Assembly (NCBI GenBank): GCA_024685285.1
Contig: JAIKVZ010000047.1
Coordinates: 1-64,000, forward strand
Direction of reading: 5' to 3'
Length of the DNA stretch: 64,000 bases
Origin: Bacteroidales bacterium
GTDB lineage: Bacteria > Bacteroidota > Bacteroidia > Bacteroidales > P3
Under the pieces are notes generated by a model. The model had not been told where the DNA came from. It searched no databases and worked only from the letters and a program-made list of their open reading frames with translations. Of this stretch, positions 6,626 through 14,394 are shown piece by piece (the stretch's first letter is position 1; each line of letters opens with the position of its first letter). A program made the translations under genes and the position numbers.

Positions 6626-8077
6626 TTAAAGTCCGGCTATGCGGAGCAGTATCTTTTCGAGCTTGGCGGCTGCTGCGCGTGGCGAGCCATTGAAGTCGTT
6701 GGCTATGACGGCAAAACTCAGCAGGTCGCCGCTGGCGGTAGTGATGTAGCCTGCGTAGGCCCGCACGCCGTCAATTGAGCCTGTTTTGACGCGCACGGTG
6801 ACGTTGGCCGGCAGGTCTGGCAGCATATTGCGGGCGGTGCCGCTCTTGCCGGTTTCGGCCAGCGACTGGGCAAAGTCGTCATAGTAGCGTTCGCCGGCTA
6901 TGCTCGAGAGGTATTTGGTAACAAAATCGGCCGTTACGCGGTTTAAACGCGAGAGGCCGCTGCCGTCGACCATGCGCACGCTGCCATCGTCGAGCCCGTG
7001 GGCCGAAAAGAACTCGCCCATTGTCTTGGCGCCGTTGTCGAAACTACCGCGTCCATGGTTTAGGTATCCCAAATATTTGAAAATGCTTTCGGCGTAGATG
7101 TTGTTGCTTGTCAGGTTGGTGTATTGCGCAATGATGTAGTAGGGGCTGCTGAAGTAGTCGAGCACGGTGATGGCCGAGTCGGGCAGAGTGAAGACCTGTT
7201 GCACGTTTTGCGACACGGCGATGTCGTGGGTGCGCAGGTAGGTGGCGAACATTTCGGCACAGCTTTGCGGCGGGTTGGGCATGGCGCCGCGCACCCCGAA
7301 ATCGGGCTGCCCGAGCGGTACGGTGCCGCGGTAGGCGCGGTCTGGGCCGAAAGGCGAGCCGTATATTGTCACGCGGTCGCCCGAGTTTTCAGGCCCTGTG
7401 GCCACCTCGCAGTTGCTGCGCACGTTGAGGTTCTTGGGCGCAATGCGGTTCACCGAGGCGGGGTAACCGAGCTTTTTGCCTGGATTGAAATAGACGAAGT
7501 ACATGTTTTCGTGGAAGTTGAGGCCGTAGGCCCCGGCGCCGTAGTAGTTGCCCACGTCGCCCCACGTCCAGCTGTCGTGCAGAGCCTGGTCGTCGAACAC
7601 AGAGCTATTGTAGCACACCTTGCCGTCTATGCGCTTGATTCCGCGTTTGCGGATGGCGGCGGTCCAGGTGCGGAAGAGCGAGTCGGGAGTGGTTTGGCGG
7701 TATCGGTACGAGCCTAACAGAGGGTCGCCGCCGCCGGTGATGTATATGTTGCCGTGCAGGGTGCCTTCGCGGTCGATATTGCCTGTGCAGCTTATCACGG
7801 TTTTGAAACGGAAGTCTGAACCCAACAACTCGAATCCCGCTCCGGTGGTGAATATCTTGGCAACCGAGGCCGGCGTTACGAAACGGTTGGCGTTGTGCGA
7901 GTAGAGCTGGGTGTTCTTGGTGATATTGTAGACGCTCACTGCCACAGTGGCGTGGCGCATGGAGGCGTCTTTCTCGGCATCGCTCACGGCGCGTTCAACT
8001 GCGGCCAGGTTTTGGGCCTGTGCAGTGGCGACAAGCAGTGTGGCCGCCGTGGCGAGCAGTATGCGGATGGTGTTCAT
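6626..8077 (-). CDS. dacB: D-alanyl-D-alanine carboxypeptidase/endopeptidase, PBP4 (DacB) family
   Basis: A 483-residue periplasmic peptidoglycan hydrolase of the S13 family, removing terminal D-Ala and cutting cross-links. It has a signal peptide (MNTIRILLATAATLLVATAQA) and the three penicillin-binding motifs: SVAK (Ser71, Lys74), SNN in the middle of the protein (after NLT), and KTG (Lys431). The length is typical. It is the last gene of a four-gene minus-strand unit with GlsA/GlsB-like acyltransferases and EngB; its start overlaps the EngB stop by 4 bp. Confidence 0.92.
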   Translation of the reverse strand: MNTIRILLATAATLLVATAQAQNLAAVERAVSDAEKDASMRHATVAVSVYNITKNTQLYSHNANRFVTPASVAKIFTTGAGFELLGSDFRFKTVISCTGNIDREGTLHGNIYITGGGDPLLGSYRYRQTTPDSLFRTWTAAIRKRGIKRIDGKVCYNSSVFDDQALHDSWTWGDVGNYYGAGAYGLNFHENMYFVYFNPGKKLGYPASVNRIAPKNLNVRSNCEVATGPENSGDRVTIYGSPFGPDRAYRGTVPLGQPDFGVRGAMPNPPQSCAEMFATYLRTHDIAVSQNVQQVFTLPDSAITVLDYFSSPYYIIAQYTNLTSNNIYAESIFKYLGYLNHGRGSFDNGAKTMGEFFSAHGLDDGSVRMVDGSGLSRLNRVTADFVTKYLSSIAGERYYDDFAQSLAETGKSGTARNMLPDLPANVTVRVKTGSIDGVRAYAGYITTASGDLLSFAVIANDFNGSPRAAAAKLEKILLRIAGL

Positions 8078-8670
8078 AGGGTGTGGTTTATATTGTCAAT
8101 GGCATCGAGCAGGGAATCGCGTCCGTAGCCTGTTTCGGCCGAAGTGAGGAAGAGAGGCGGCAGATCGTCCCAGGTTTGAAGCAGGGCATTCTTGAATGTG
8201 CCCACGTTGTTGGCCACATCGCGCTGTTTTACCTTGTCGAGCTTGGTGAAGACTATTGCTGTTGGCACTCCGTTGGTGCCGAGAAAATCGATGAATTGGA
8301 GGTCGAGTGCCTGCGGCGGAATGCGCGAGTCGACCAGCACAAAGACATTGGCCAACTGTTCGCGGTTCAGCATATAGCCGTTAATCATTTTTTGCCACTT
8401 TTCGCGTTCGCTTTTCGAAGAGCGTGCGTAGCCGTAGCCCGGCAGGTCCACAAGGTGCCACTCGTTGTTGATGAGAAAGTGGTTGATAAGCTGCGTTTTT
8501 CCCGGACGCTGGCTGGTCTTGGCAAGACCTTTGATGCCTGTGAGCATATTGATAAGCGACGATTTCCCGACGTTGCTGCGGCCAATGAAGGCATACTCCG
8601 GCAGGTGGCTGTCGGGACAGCGGCGGTAGTCGCTGCTGCTGGTTACGAATGTGGCGCTGCTTATCTTCAT
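8074..8670 (-). CDS. engB: Ribosome biogenesis GTP-binding protein EngB/YsxC
   Basis: A 198-residue TRAFAC GTPase needed for large-subunit ribosome assembly. Visible motifs: G1 GRSNVGKSS (about 31-39), G2-region TSQRPGKT, G3 DLPGYGYA and G4 TKLDK; G5 is SAETG near the C-terminus. Length and order match EngB. It overlaps the genes on both sides by 4 bp, so it is translationally coupled in the operon. Confidence 0.95.
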   Translation of the reverse strand: MKISSATFVTSSSDYRRCPDSHLPEYAFIGRSNVGKSSLINMLTGIKGLAKTSQRPGKTQLINHFLINNEWHLVDLPGYGYARSSKSEREKWQKMINGYMLNREQLANVFVLVDSRIPPQALDLQFIDFLGTNGVPTAIVFTKLDKVKQRDVANNVGTFKNALLQTWDDLPPLFLTSAETGYGRDSLLDAIDNINHTL

Positions 8671-9794
8671 TGCTGTTGTTTCTTACGGCGGCGGCGCGAT
8701 CGTTTGGTGCGCTCCTCGCGCATCTTGTGCAGTATGTCGGCACTCACCTCGTCCTCAGAGGTGGCGATAGCGTTTTTCCACCAAGGCAAACGTTTCACGT
8801 TGATGTGGAATAGGCGTTTGCGATCGAGTTTGATGTTTTTCTCAATATATGATTCGAAATAACGTTTGCGTTTGTCGGCATTAATGTCGCGCAGGGTGAT
8901 AAGTACTCCGGTATCGTCGGTGCCTATGAGGTGGTGGTTGAGGCAGGTGCCGAAAGAGCGCATGGTGGGCGAGAGGTTCATGTAGGCGTTGATGAGCGGA
9001 GGCACCGAGGCGCCCATGGCGCGTACCGAGCGTATCAGTATCTGGTAGTCCTCTTTGTAGTTACGGCCGTTGAAAATAGCAACCAACTCGTTATAGTCCG
9101 ACTCAATGCGCATGGGGTCGTAGGGCCACACAAGGCCGTCGCGGTCAGGGAAGTGTTTCTGGTAGAAGAACAAAATCAAGTCTTTGGCCTTGCGTGCCAA
9201 GTCGCCGTACATTGTTATTTTGCCGAAGAAGTAGCGCGTCTCCGGTATCTCGAGGGCCAGGCAGCCGAGGCCGTCCCATAGATTGTCGAGAGAATAGAGT
9301 CCTTTGCGGAAATTGTTGCCAGGCTGGTAGGCTGGCTGCACGAAAGCACGACCAAGTTCGACGGTGTAGGGCAGGTATTCATTAATAAAGGTGTCGCTGA
9401 ATTGGAACTGTTCGGCAGTTGGGGTGACGATTGAACCGTCGCTGCGGCGCATCATGTTGCTGCCATGAATGAAACGATAGCCGCCCACAATCTCCTCGTC
9501 GGCTGGGCTCCACACAAAGAGCTGCTTGCAGCAGTAGGGGTTGGGCATGGTGTCATACTCGTCAATGTCAATTTCGTGGCCGGTGCCGCCGCCGTCCATG
9601 GCGAAGCTGATTTCGCGCAGACGGCCGATTTCGCGCATAATGCTGGGCGAGAGGGCTGCGGTGGTTACGTATATCTCCTTGTCGCCATAGTTGGTTTTGC
9701 GCAGAAAATGCTTCTGCTTGAGCTCTGCTTTGATGAGCTCGCGGTCCACGGGCGGAATGATGTATGATAGGTCTGGTGTCATGTCTTGTTGCAA
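8667..9794 (-). CDS. glsB: GNAT-type N-acyltransferase, GlsB/OlsB-like (glycine lipid synthesis)
   Basis: A 375-residue protein of the hemolysin-like GNAT/OlsB family, which transfers 3-hydroxy-acyl groups from ACP to the amine of an amino acid. The core lies at residues 60-200 (REISFAMDGGGTGHEIDIDE, then IVGGYRFIHG and VELGRAFVQPAYQ), with a longer C-terminal part ending in a Lys/Arg-rich tail (RSRRRRKKQQQ). In Bacteroides, GlsB makes the N-acyl-glycine precursor of glycine lipids and is encoded next to the O-acyltransferase GlsA. The same pairing is seen here, 9 bp after the PlsC-like gene. Substrate (glycine) is inferred from context; an ornithine lipid is an alternative. Confidence 0.75.
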   Translation of the reverse strand: MQQDMTPDLSYIIPPVDRELIKAELKQKHFLRKTNYGDKEIYVTTAALSPSIMREIGRLREISFAMDGGGTGHEIDIDEYDTMPNPYCCKQLFVWSPADEEIVGGYRFIHGSNMMRRSDGSIVTPTAEQFQFSDTFINEYLPYTVELGRAFVQPAYQPGNNFRKGLYSLDNLWDGLGCLALEIPETRYFFGKITMYGDLARKAKDLILFFYQKHFPDRDGLVWPYDPMRIESDYNELVAIFNGRNYKEDYQILIRSVRAMGASVPPLINAYMNLSPTMRSFGTCLNHHLIGTDDTGVLITLRDINADKRKRYFESYIEKNIKLDRKRLFHINVKRLPWWKNAIATSEDEVSADILHKMREERTKRSRRRRKKQQQ

Positions 9795-9803
9795 TTGTGA
9801 TTT

Positions 9804-10670
9804 TTAGCTCTTTGCTCTGAAAACGGCGTCAGGGGCGTCTTTGAGCCTGTATGTATGCTCGCGTAGCATGGCGGCCCACTCGCGTGCCGGGCGGCGGCCG
9901 TCGAAGGTCTGCCAAGGTATAGGTGTGCCAATCACCAAGCGGAAAGTGTTACCGCGTTGGGCATACATTTCACCTGGCAGTAGAGCCATCTCAAAGCCGA
10001 ACTTGATTCCAAGCCGTTTGCGCAGGTTGGCTATGTTGTAGAAGCGGTTGCTGTTGCGGGCATCGAAATAGAACGGCACGATGTCGCGCTGGTAGCGTAC
10101 AGCTTTTTTGACAAAGGTGGACTTCCATTCCAAATCCTTTATTTCACCTTTCTGGCGGCGCGAGCAGGCTCCGGCAGGGAAGTAGAGCAGAGTGTTGCTG
10201 CCGGCGAAGGCGGCTTCGAGCCCGGCCACGGTGCTGGTGTTGCGGTTTACTTTGTCGATGGGGACAAACAGCGAGCGTAGTCCCGGCAAGTACATAAGGA
10301 AATCGTTCACAGGGAAGATGATATCCTTGCGGTAGCGTCCCACGGCGCCAATCAGGGCCAATCCATCTGGTCCGCCCAGAGGATGGTTGCCAGCCACGAT
10401 GGGGTTGCCTGTTGCTGGCATGTGTTCGGCACCTATGACGATGGTGTTGGTGGCAAGGCAGTGCGGTCCTGTGCCTTCAAGAAATTCGTGCACAAAGTCC
10501 AGCCCTTCCTTGTCGCGCAAAGTGTAGATGCCGGCGTTGAGCTGCTTGACATGCAGTATCTTTTCAATCAGAGCAACGACAAATTTGGGCAGTTTGACGC
10601 CTTTGGTGGCCAAAATGCGCTCTATATCAATGTAGTGCTCGCCTATGATTTCCTTGTTCTCGGGTTCCAT
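9804..10670 (-). CDS. glsA: PlsC-like O-acyltransferase, GlsA-like
   Basis: A 288-residue lysophospholipid-acyltransferase-family protein. The acceptor motif is GNHPLGGPDGLAL, where His and Asp are five residues apart as in the Bacteroidetes branch rather than the usual four. A second block (YFPAGACSRRQKGEI) corresponds to the EGTRS-like motif. In Bacteroides, GlsA O-acylates N-acyl-glycine. The start at 10670 is chosen because a promoter box lies only 9 nt upstream; the frame is open further upstream but that part overlaps the promoter. First gene of the acyltransferase-EngB-DacB operon. It could also be a general 1-acylglycerol-phosphate acyltransferase. Confidence 0.72.
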   Translation of the reverse strand: MEPENKEIIGEHYIDIERILATKGVKLPKFVVALIEKILHVKQLNAGIYTLRDKEGLDFVHEFLEGTGPHCLATNTIVIGAEHMPATGNPIVAGNHPLGGPDGLALIGAVGRYRKDIIFPVNDFLMYLPGLRSLFVPIDKVNRNTSTVAGLEAAFAGSNTLLYFPAGACSRRQKGEIKDLEWKSTFVKKAVRYQRDIVPFYFDARNSNRFYNIANLRKRLGIKFGFEMALLPGEMYAQRGNTFRLVIGTPIPWQTFDGRRPAREWAAMLREHTYRLKDAPDAVFRAKS

Positions 10671-10679
10671 AACAATTTG

Positions 10680-10687
10680 CAAAGATA
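10680..10687 (-). promoter_or_regulatory. -7 promoter box of the glsA-glsB-engB-dacB operon
   Basis: Minus-strand TATCTTTG, only 9 nt before the ATG at 10670, which would give a very short or absent 5' leader. Confidence 0.55.
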
Positions 10688-10917
10688 CAAATAATTTTTC
10701 ATTTGTCAAAAAAAACATGCCTCAAGTTGCTTTTTAATGTAATGTATTCAAATGTGTCGCTTTTTTGAAAAATTGCTGTATTTTTGGCGTAAAAATGCAA
10801 TGTTTGGCAGCGATTTTGTCAGGACCTGTTCATTATGTAACTTGTTGTCAAACAGTGTGTTGCTGTGTAGTGATAATCTTTTTTATAAAAAAACTTGTGC
10901 AGTTTGGAAAAAAGTAG

Positions 10918-10925
10918 TAATTTTG
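10918..10925 (+). promoter_or_regulatory. -7 promoter box upstream of rpmG
   Basis: TAATTTTG, a match to TAnnTTTG, followed by an 88-nt leader before the L33 start. The rest of 10719-11013 is AT-rich and shows no convincing gene. Confidence 0.5.
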
Positions 10926-11013
10926 CAACCGCTTTTGAGAACCGAAGATGGATTGTTGATGCTCTTTCCTGAGCGGTGCCGAAGCGATAAAACGTTTTAA
11001 AAGATAATAAAGT

Positions 11014-11202
11014 ATGGCAAAGAAAAATAAAGACGCACGTGTTCAGGTCATCCTCGAATGCACCGAACAGAAGAACAGCGGTGTTCCCGGTATGTCGCGT
11101 TACATCACCATGAAGAACAAGAAGAACACCCCCGATCGCTTGGAGCTCAAGAAATACAACCCCTTCCTCAAGAAAGTGACCGTACACAAAGAAATCAAGT
11201 AA
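11014..11202 (+). CDS. rpmG: 50S ribosomal protein L33
   Basis: A 62-residue protein matching bacterial L33 along its length ([51 protein letters not shown]). Only one zinc-type Cys is present (Cys16 in LECTE), so this is a Cys-poor (C-minus) form that does not bind zinc. It lies 23 bp before the DUF4295 gene. L28 (rpmB), which often precedes it in Bacteroidetes, is not next to it here. Confidence 0.95.
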   Translation: MAKKNKDARVQVILECTEQKNSGVPGMSRYITMKNKKNTPDRLELKKYNPFLKKVTVHKEIK

Positions 11203-11225
11203 CCATTAAACAGGAGAATTGAACT

Positions 11226-11381
11226 ATGGCAAAGAAAGTTGTTGCAACCCTTAAAACCACCTCTGGCAAAAGTTTCGCCAAGGTTATACGTATGGTCCGT
11301 TCCCCGAAGACCAATGCCTACACTTTCCAGGAGGAAATCGTTGCCTCTGACAATGTGCAGGAGTACCTCAAGAAAAAGTAA
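11226..11381 (+). CDS. DUF4295 family protein (51 residues)
   Basis: A short basic protein reading MAKKVVATLKTTSGKSFAKV and ending EYLKKK. It is the small Lys-rich DUF4295 protein conserved next to L33 in Bacteroidetes, thought from context to be ribosome-associated. AGGAG lies 8 nt upstream of the start codon. A strong intrinsic terminator follows at 11411, ending the two-gene transcript. Confidence 0.88.
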   Translation: MAKKVVATLKTTSGKSFAKVIRMVRSPKTNAYTFQEEIVASDNVQEYLKKK

Positions 11382-11410
11382 TTTTTTTTTCATACGCTTT
11401 TGTTTTTTTG

Positions 11411-11440
11411 CCCTCGTTGTGAAACGGGGGTTTTTTTTTT
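11411..11440 (+). terminator. Intrinsic terminator after rpmG-DUF4295
   Basis: CCCTCG pairs with CGGGGG (one G-T pair) around a GTTGTGAAA-type loop, followed by ten T residues. Confidence 0.85.
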
Positions 11441-11473
11441 GAAGATTATTGTGGCGGTATATGATTTTTTTTG

Positions 11474-11481
11474 TACCTTTG
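11474..11481 (+). promoter_or_regulatory. -7 promoter box of the thioredoxin-fold protein gene
   Basis: TACCTTTG, 48 nt upstream of the start at 11530. Confidence 0.55.
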
Positions 11482-11529
11482 CGTTATGCCGTTTTCAGTT
11501 GCGAAAAGGTGTAACAAACTGATTGTGAT

Positions 11530-13026
11530 ATGAATGACTGTGATAAACAAGGGCTTCTGCGGTGCAAAATTGCGCTGCTGTGTCTTATGGCCGCAGTGGT
11601 ATGCCCAATGTGTGCCGCGGCGCAGCACAATGTGACTCTGCGGGGCCAGACTGTGAACTGCGCCAACAAGGAGGTGGGCCTCTACACCTATTCCGACCAG
11701 CTCTCGCAGCAGGAGGTCCTACTTGACGAGGCTATGATTGACAGCTCGCAGGTGTTCGAACTGAAGACCTACATCAACTACCCGATGCTGGTATTTGTCC
11801 AGATTGAGAATTACAGCCAGTCGTTCTTCATCGAGCCGGGGCACACCTATAATATATATATACCCCGTTTCGACTGGAATATGGACGAGCAGCGCAACGT
11901 CTATCTCGACCCCGAGGCTCTCACACTTGAGTTTATGAATGTGCCGCCCACCGAATTGAACCTGCAGGTTGGTCGCCTTGACGAGTTTGTTGACAGCTTT
12001 GTTCAGGCCAACCGCTACTATCTTGACAACCGGTTCCGCCCGCAGAGCCGCTACTTCGATTCGCTCACGGCTGCTGTCGACGCGCGTTTCCCGCTGTCGG
12101 ACAACGAGTTCTTCAATCGTTACAAAACCTACACGTTGGCGCAGATGGCCTACCAGATGCGTTTTGTCTCACGCGGCAAGACCATTGCCCGATACATCAC
12201 CGATAAACCCATCCTGTATTACGATGACAGCTATATGTCGTTGTTTTTCAGTTTGTTTGAGAACAGTATCTCGAAAGGCACCGACCGTGTGCCGCTGCGT
12301 CGCATAGTGTCGTGGGTGGACCACTGCGACAGCGAGCGCCTGCTCGACTCGATAGGCCTCGACCCCCTGCTGCGCAACGAACAGGTGCGCGAGCTGGCGG
12401 CCTTACAGGCTATGAAAGAGGCCTACTACAACCCGGCCTACCGGCGCGACAACGTGGCTTGCATGGTCGAGCGCATCGGTGCCGAGACCAAGTTCCCCGA
12501 CCACCGCACACTGGCTCAGAACCTGTTGCTATCGTTCCGCAAGCTGGAACGCGGTTTCGAGGTGCCCGACTTCGAGTTGCAGGATGTTGACAAGAATTTG
12601 GTGAGCCTCGACTCGTTCCGCGGCAAGTGGGTCTACTTGAGCTTTGTCCGCGTTGGCGACCCCAACTCGCTCAGCGAGATACGCACCCTGGCGCATTTCC
12701 GCGACAGCGTCTACTCCCGCAGCTCCAACGTCGAGTTTGTAACAATAGTGTGCGACCGCGAGTTCCAGAAGATGTACCATTTCCTCAAGAACAGTCCCCA
12801 CGGCAACCGCTACCGCTGGACATGGCTGCATTTTGGCGGCAATTTCAAACTGCTGGAGCACTTCGGCGTGGTGAGCTACCCAACATTCCTGCTCATCAAC
12901 CCCGAGGGGCAGCTGCACTACAGCGTCACCCCGCCGCCGGCGTCGGGCATATTGCTGCACGGTCCGTGGGAGCCGCGCACCACCCAAGAGGCACCAACTG
13001 GCACTCCGTTCTACCTTCAGCATTGA
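11530..13026 (+). CDS. Secreted TlpA-like protein with a thioredoxin fold lacking catalytic cysteines
   Basis: A 498-residue exported protein. A signal peptide (hydrophobic segment at about 13-32, ending CAAAQ) is followed by a DUF4369-like beta domain and a helical middle region. The C-terminal 150 residues form a thioredoxin/TlpA fold: VPDFELQDVDKNLVSLDSFR, GKWVYLSFVR, and VVSYPTFLLINPEGQL with its cis-Pro. Where redox TlpA proteins have WxxCxxC, this one has FVRVGDPNSL, so it cannot act as a disulfide reductase. It probably serves as a binding or structural module. A lone gene with its own promoter. Confidence 0.75.
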   Translation: MNDCDKQGLLRCKIALLCLMAAVVCPMCAAAQHNVTLRGQTVNCANKEVGLYTYSDQLSQQEVLLDEAMIDSSQVFELKTYINYPMLVFVQIENYSQSFFIEPGHTYNIYIPRFDWNMDEQRNVYLDPEALTLEFMNVPPTELNLQVGRLDEFVDSFVQANRYYLDNRFRPQSRYFDSLTAAVDARFPLSDNEFFNRYKTYTLAQMAYQMRFVSRGKTIARYITDKPILYYDDSYMSLFFSLFENSISKGTDRVPLRRIVSWVDHCDSERLLDSIGLDPLLRNEQVRELAALQAMKEAYYNPAYRRDNVACMVERIGAETKFPDHRTLAQNLLLSFRKLERGFEVPDFELQDVDKNLVSLDSFRGKWVYLSFVRVGDPNSLSEIRTLAHFRDSVYSRSSNVEFVTIVCDREFQKMYHFLKNSPHGNRYRWTWLHFGGNFKLLEHFGVVSYPTFLLINPEGQLHYSVTPPPASGILLHGPWEPRTTQEAPTGTPFYLQH

Positions 13027-13149
13027 GTGCCGAAAGGGTAAAATTAGTTTATCGTCGACTTAAAAGTGATGAAAAACAGGTTCGGGAAGGGTCCGAGGTC
13101 TGGTTTTGACTGCCAATTCTATTAACAATGTCCATGGGCCACCAATATA

Positions 13150-13187
13150 GACCCGATATTAACCCGACCTTAACCCGAACCTAACCC
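13150..13187 (+). repeat. Dispersed 11-bp-unit repeat, copy 2
   Basis: C-rich strand on plus: three successive CCCGA units at 11-bp spacing, ending TTAACCCGAACCTAACC. This is the only copy between two genes in the same direction (the TlpA-like gene and fabH). Confidence 0.85.
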
Positions 13188-13362
13188 ATGTATTTGGCTG
13201 ATTATTAAGTGGATATATAAAAATATTCAACTTGCTGTTTTTCAAACCAATTTACTTCGGAGAGGTGGGAGAGGGGGCTCTTTTCAACAGAAATTGGCCC
13301 AGTAGGGTGAGGTTTGAAATGTTAAAATCTTAAATTTTTTAACATAATTAGAAATTTATTAC

Positions 13363-13370
13363 TACTTTTG
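13363..13370 (+). promoter_or_regulatory. -7 promoter box of the fab operon
   Basis: TACTTTTG, 32 nt upstream of fabH. The intergenic stretch 13027-13402 otherwise holds repeat copy 2 and AT-rich DNA, with no gene. Confidence 0.6.
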
Positions 13371-13402
13371 CAGCCGTTTTTTTGTAAAAATGACTGAAAA
13401 AA

Positions 13403-14356
13403 ATGAAGATATTAGGAACTGGAAGTTCTTTACCAAGACTGACTGTCAGCAACGACGACCTTTCGAAATTTCTCGATACGAGTGACGAATGGATTACCAC
13501 CCGAACCGGCATAAAGACACGCCAGATAATAACTGATGAGCGTTTCGAAGACCTCGCCATCGAGGCTGCCCGCCGCGCTTTGGAGGCTTCGGGCCTCGAC
13601 CCCAAGGATGTTGACTACATTGTTTGCTCAAACGTGGCCAACAGCTATGTCACCCCCACTATCAGCAGCCTCATCCAGGGCGCCCTCGGGTGTAATTGCC
13701 CCACCATGGACATCAATTCGGCTTGTGCCGGATTCGTCTATGGCATGGATTTGGTCGAGTCGTTCATGCAGGCTGGCCGTGCAACCCACGTGTTGCTTGT
13801 CGCTGCCGAGGCGGTGACGCGTTTTGTCGACTGGACTCAGCGCGAGACCTGTGTGCTCTTCGGCGACGGTGCAGGTGCCGTTATGTGCCAGAAGAGCGAC
13901 AACATGCTCGGCATGAAACTGACTTCGACCCCAATGCCGGATGTCATTTATTATCAGCTGCCGCTGGAACGTACCCCGTTTGAGACCGGCACCGGCGTCG
14001 ACCCTCATCACCCCATGACCTTGAAGGGCCGCGAGGTGTTCCGCATGGCTGTCAACGCTGCCTCGCACGACCTCAAGGAGGTGGTGGAGAAGGCTGGTCT
14101 GACCCTCGACCAGGTGGACCATTTTGTGCTTCATCAGGCCAACAAGCGCATCATTGATGCCATTCAGGAGAACTTGGCCCTACCGTCGAAGAAATTCCAC
14201 TGCAACATTTACAAACGCGGCAACACGTCGTCGGCTAGTGTGCCAATACTGCTCGACGAGATTGTTCGCGAAGGCTTGATACACGATGGTGAGATAGTGG
14301 CCTTCAGTGCTTTCGGCGCAGGCTTCGTTACGGGCACATGCGTAATGCGCTGGTAA
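13403..14356 (+). CDS. fabH: Beta-ketoacyl-ACP synthase III
   Basis: A 317-residue KAS III, which condenses acetyl-CoA (or a branched acyl-CoA) with malonyl-ACP to start fatty acid synthesis. The catalytic triad is visible: Cys108 in INSACAGF, His in HFVLHQANKRI and Asn in KRGNTSSASVP. Length is usual. First gene of a fabH-fabF-fabZ-fabG cluster with 38-bp, 21-bp and 4-bp gaps. Bacteroidetes make branched-chain fatty acids, so a branched primer is likely but not provable here. Confidence 0.95.
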   Translation: MKILGTGSSLPRLTVSNDDLSKFLDTSDEWITTRTGIKTRQIITDERFEDLAIEAARRALEASGLDPKDVDYIVCSNVANSYVTPTISSLIQGALGCNCPTMDINSACAGFVYGMDLVESFMQAGRATHVLLVAAEAVTRFVDWTQRETCVLFGDGAGAVMCQKSDNMLGMKLTSTPMPDVIYYQLPLERTPFETGTGVDPHHPMTLKGREVFRMAVNAASHDLKEVVEKAGLTLDQVDHFVLHQANKRIIDAIQENLALPSKKFHCNIYKRGNTSSASVPILLDEIVREGLIHDGEIVAFSAFGAGFVTGTCVMRW

Positions 14357-14394
14357 TATATAATAACGTATAAATTACAAAAATATTGCACAAC

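Noticed and set aside
10752-11000. An 82-codon plus-strand frame upstream of rpmG
   Set aside because: AT-rich leader region overlapping the rpmG promoter; no ribosome-binding site or similarity.
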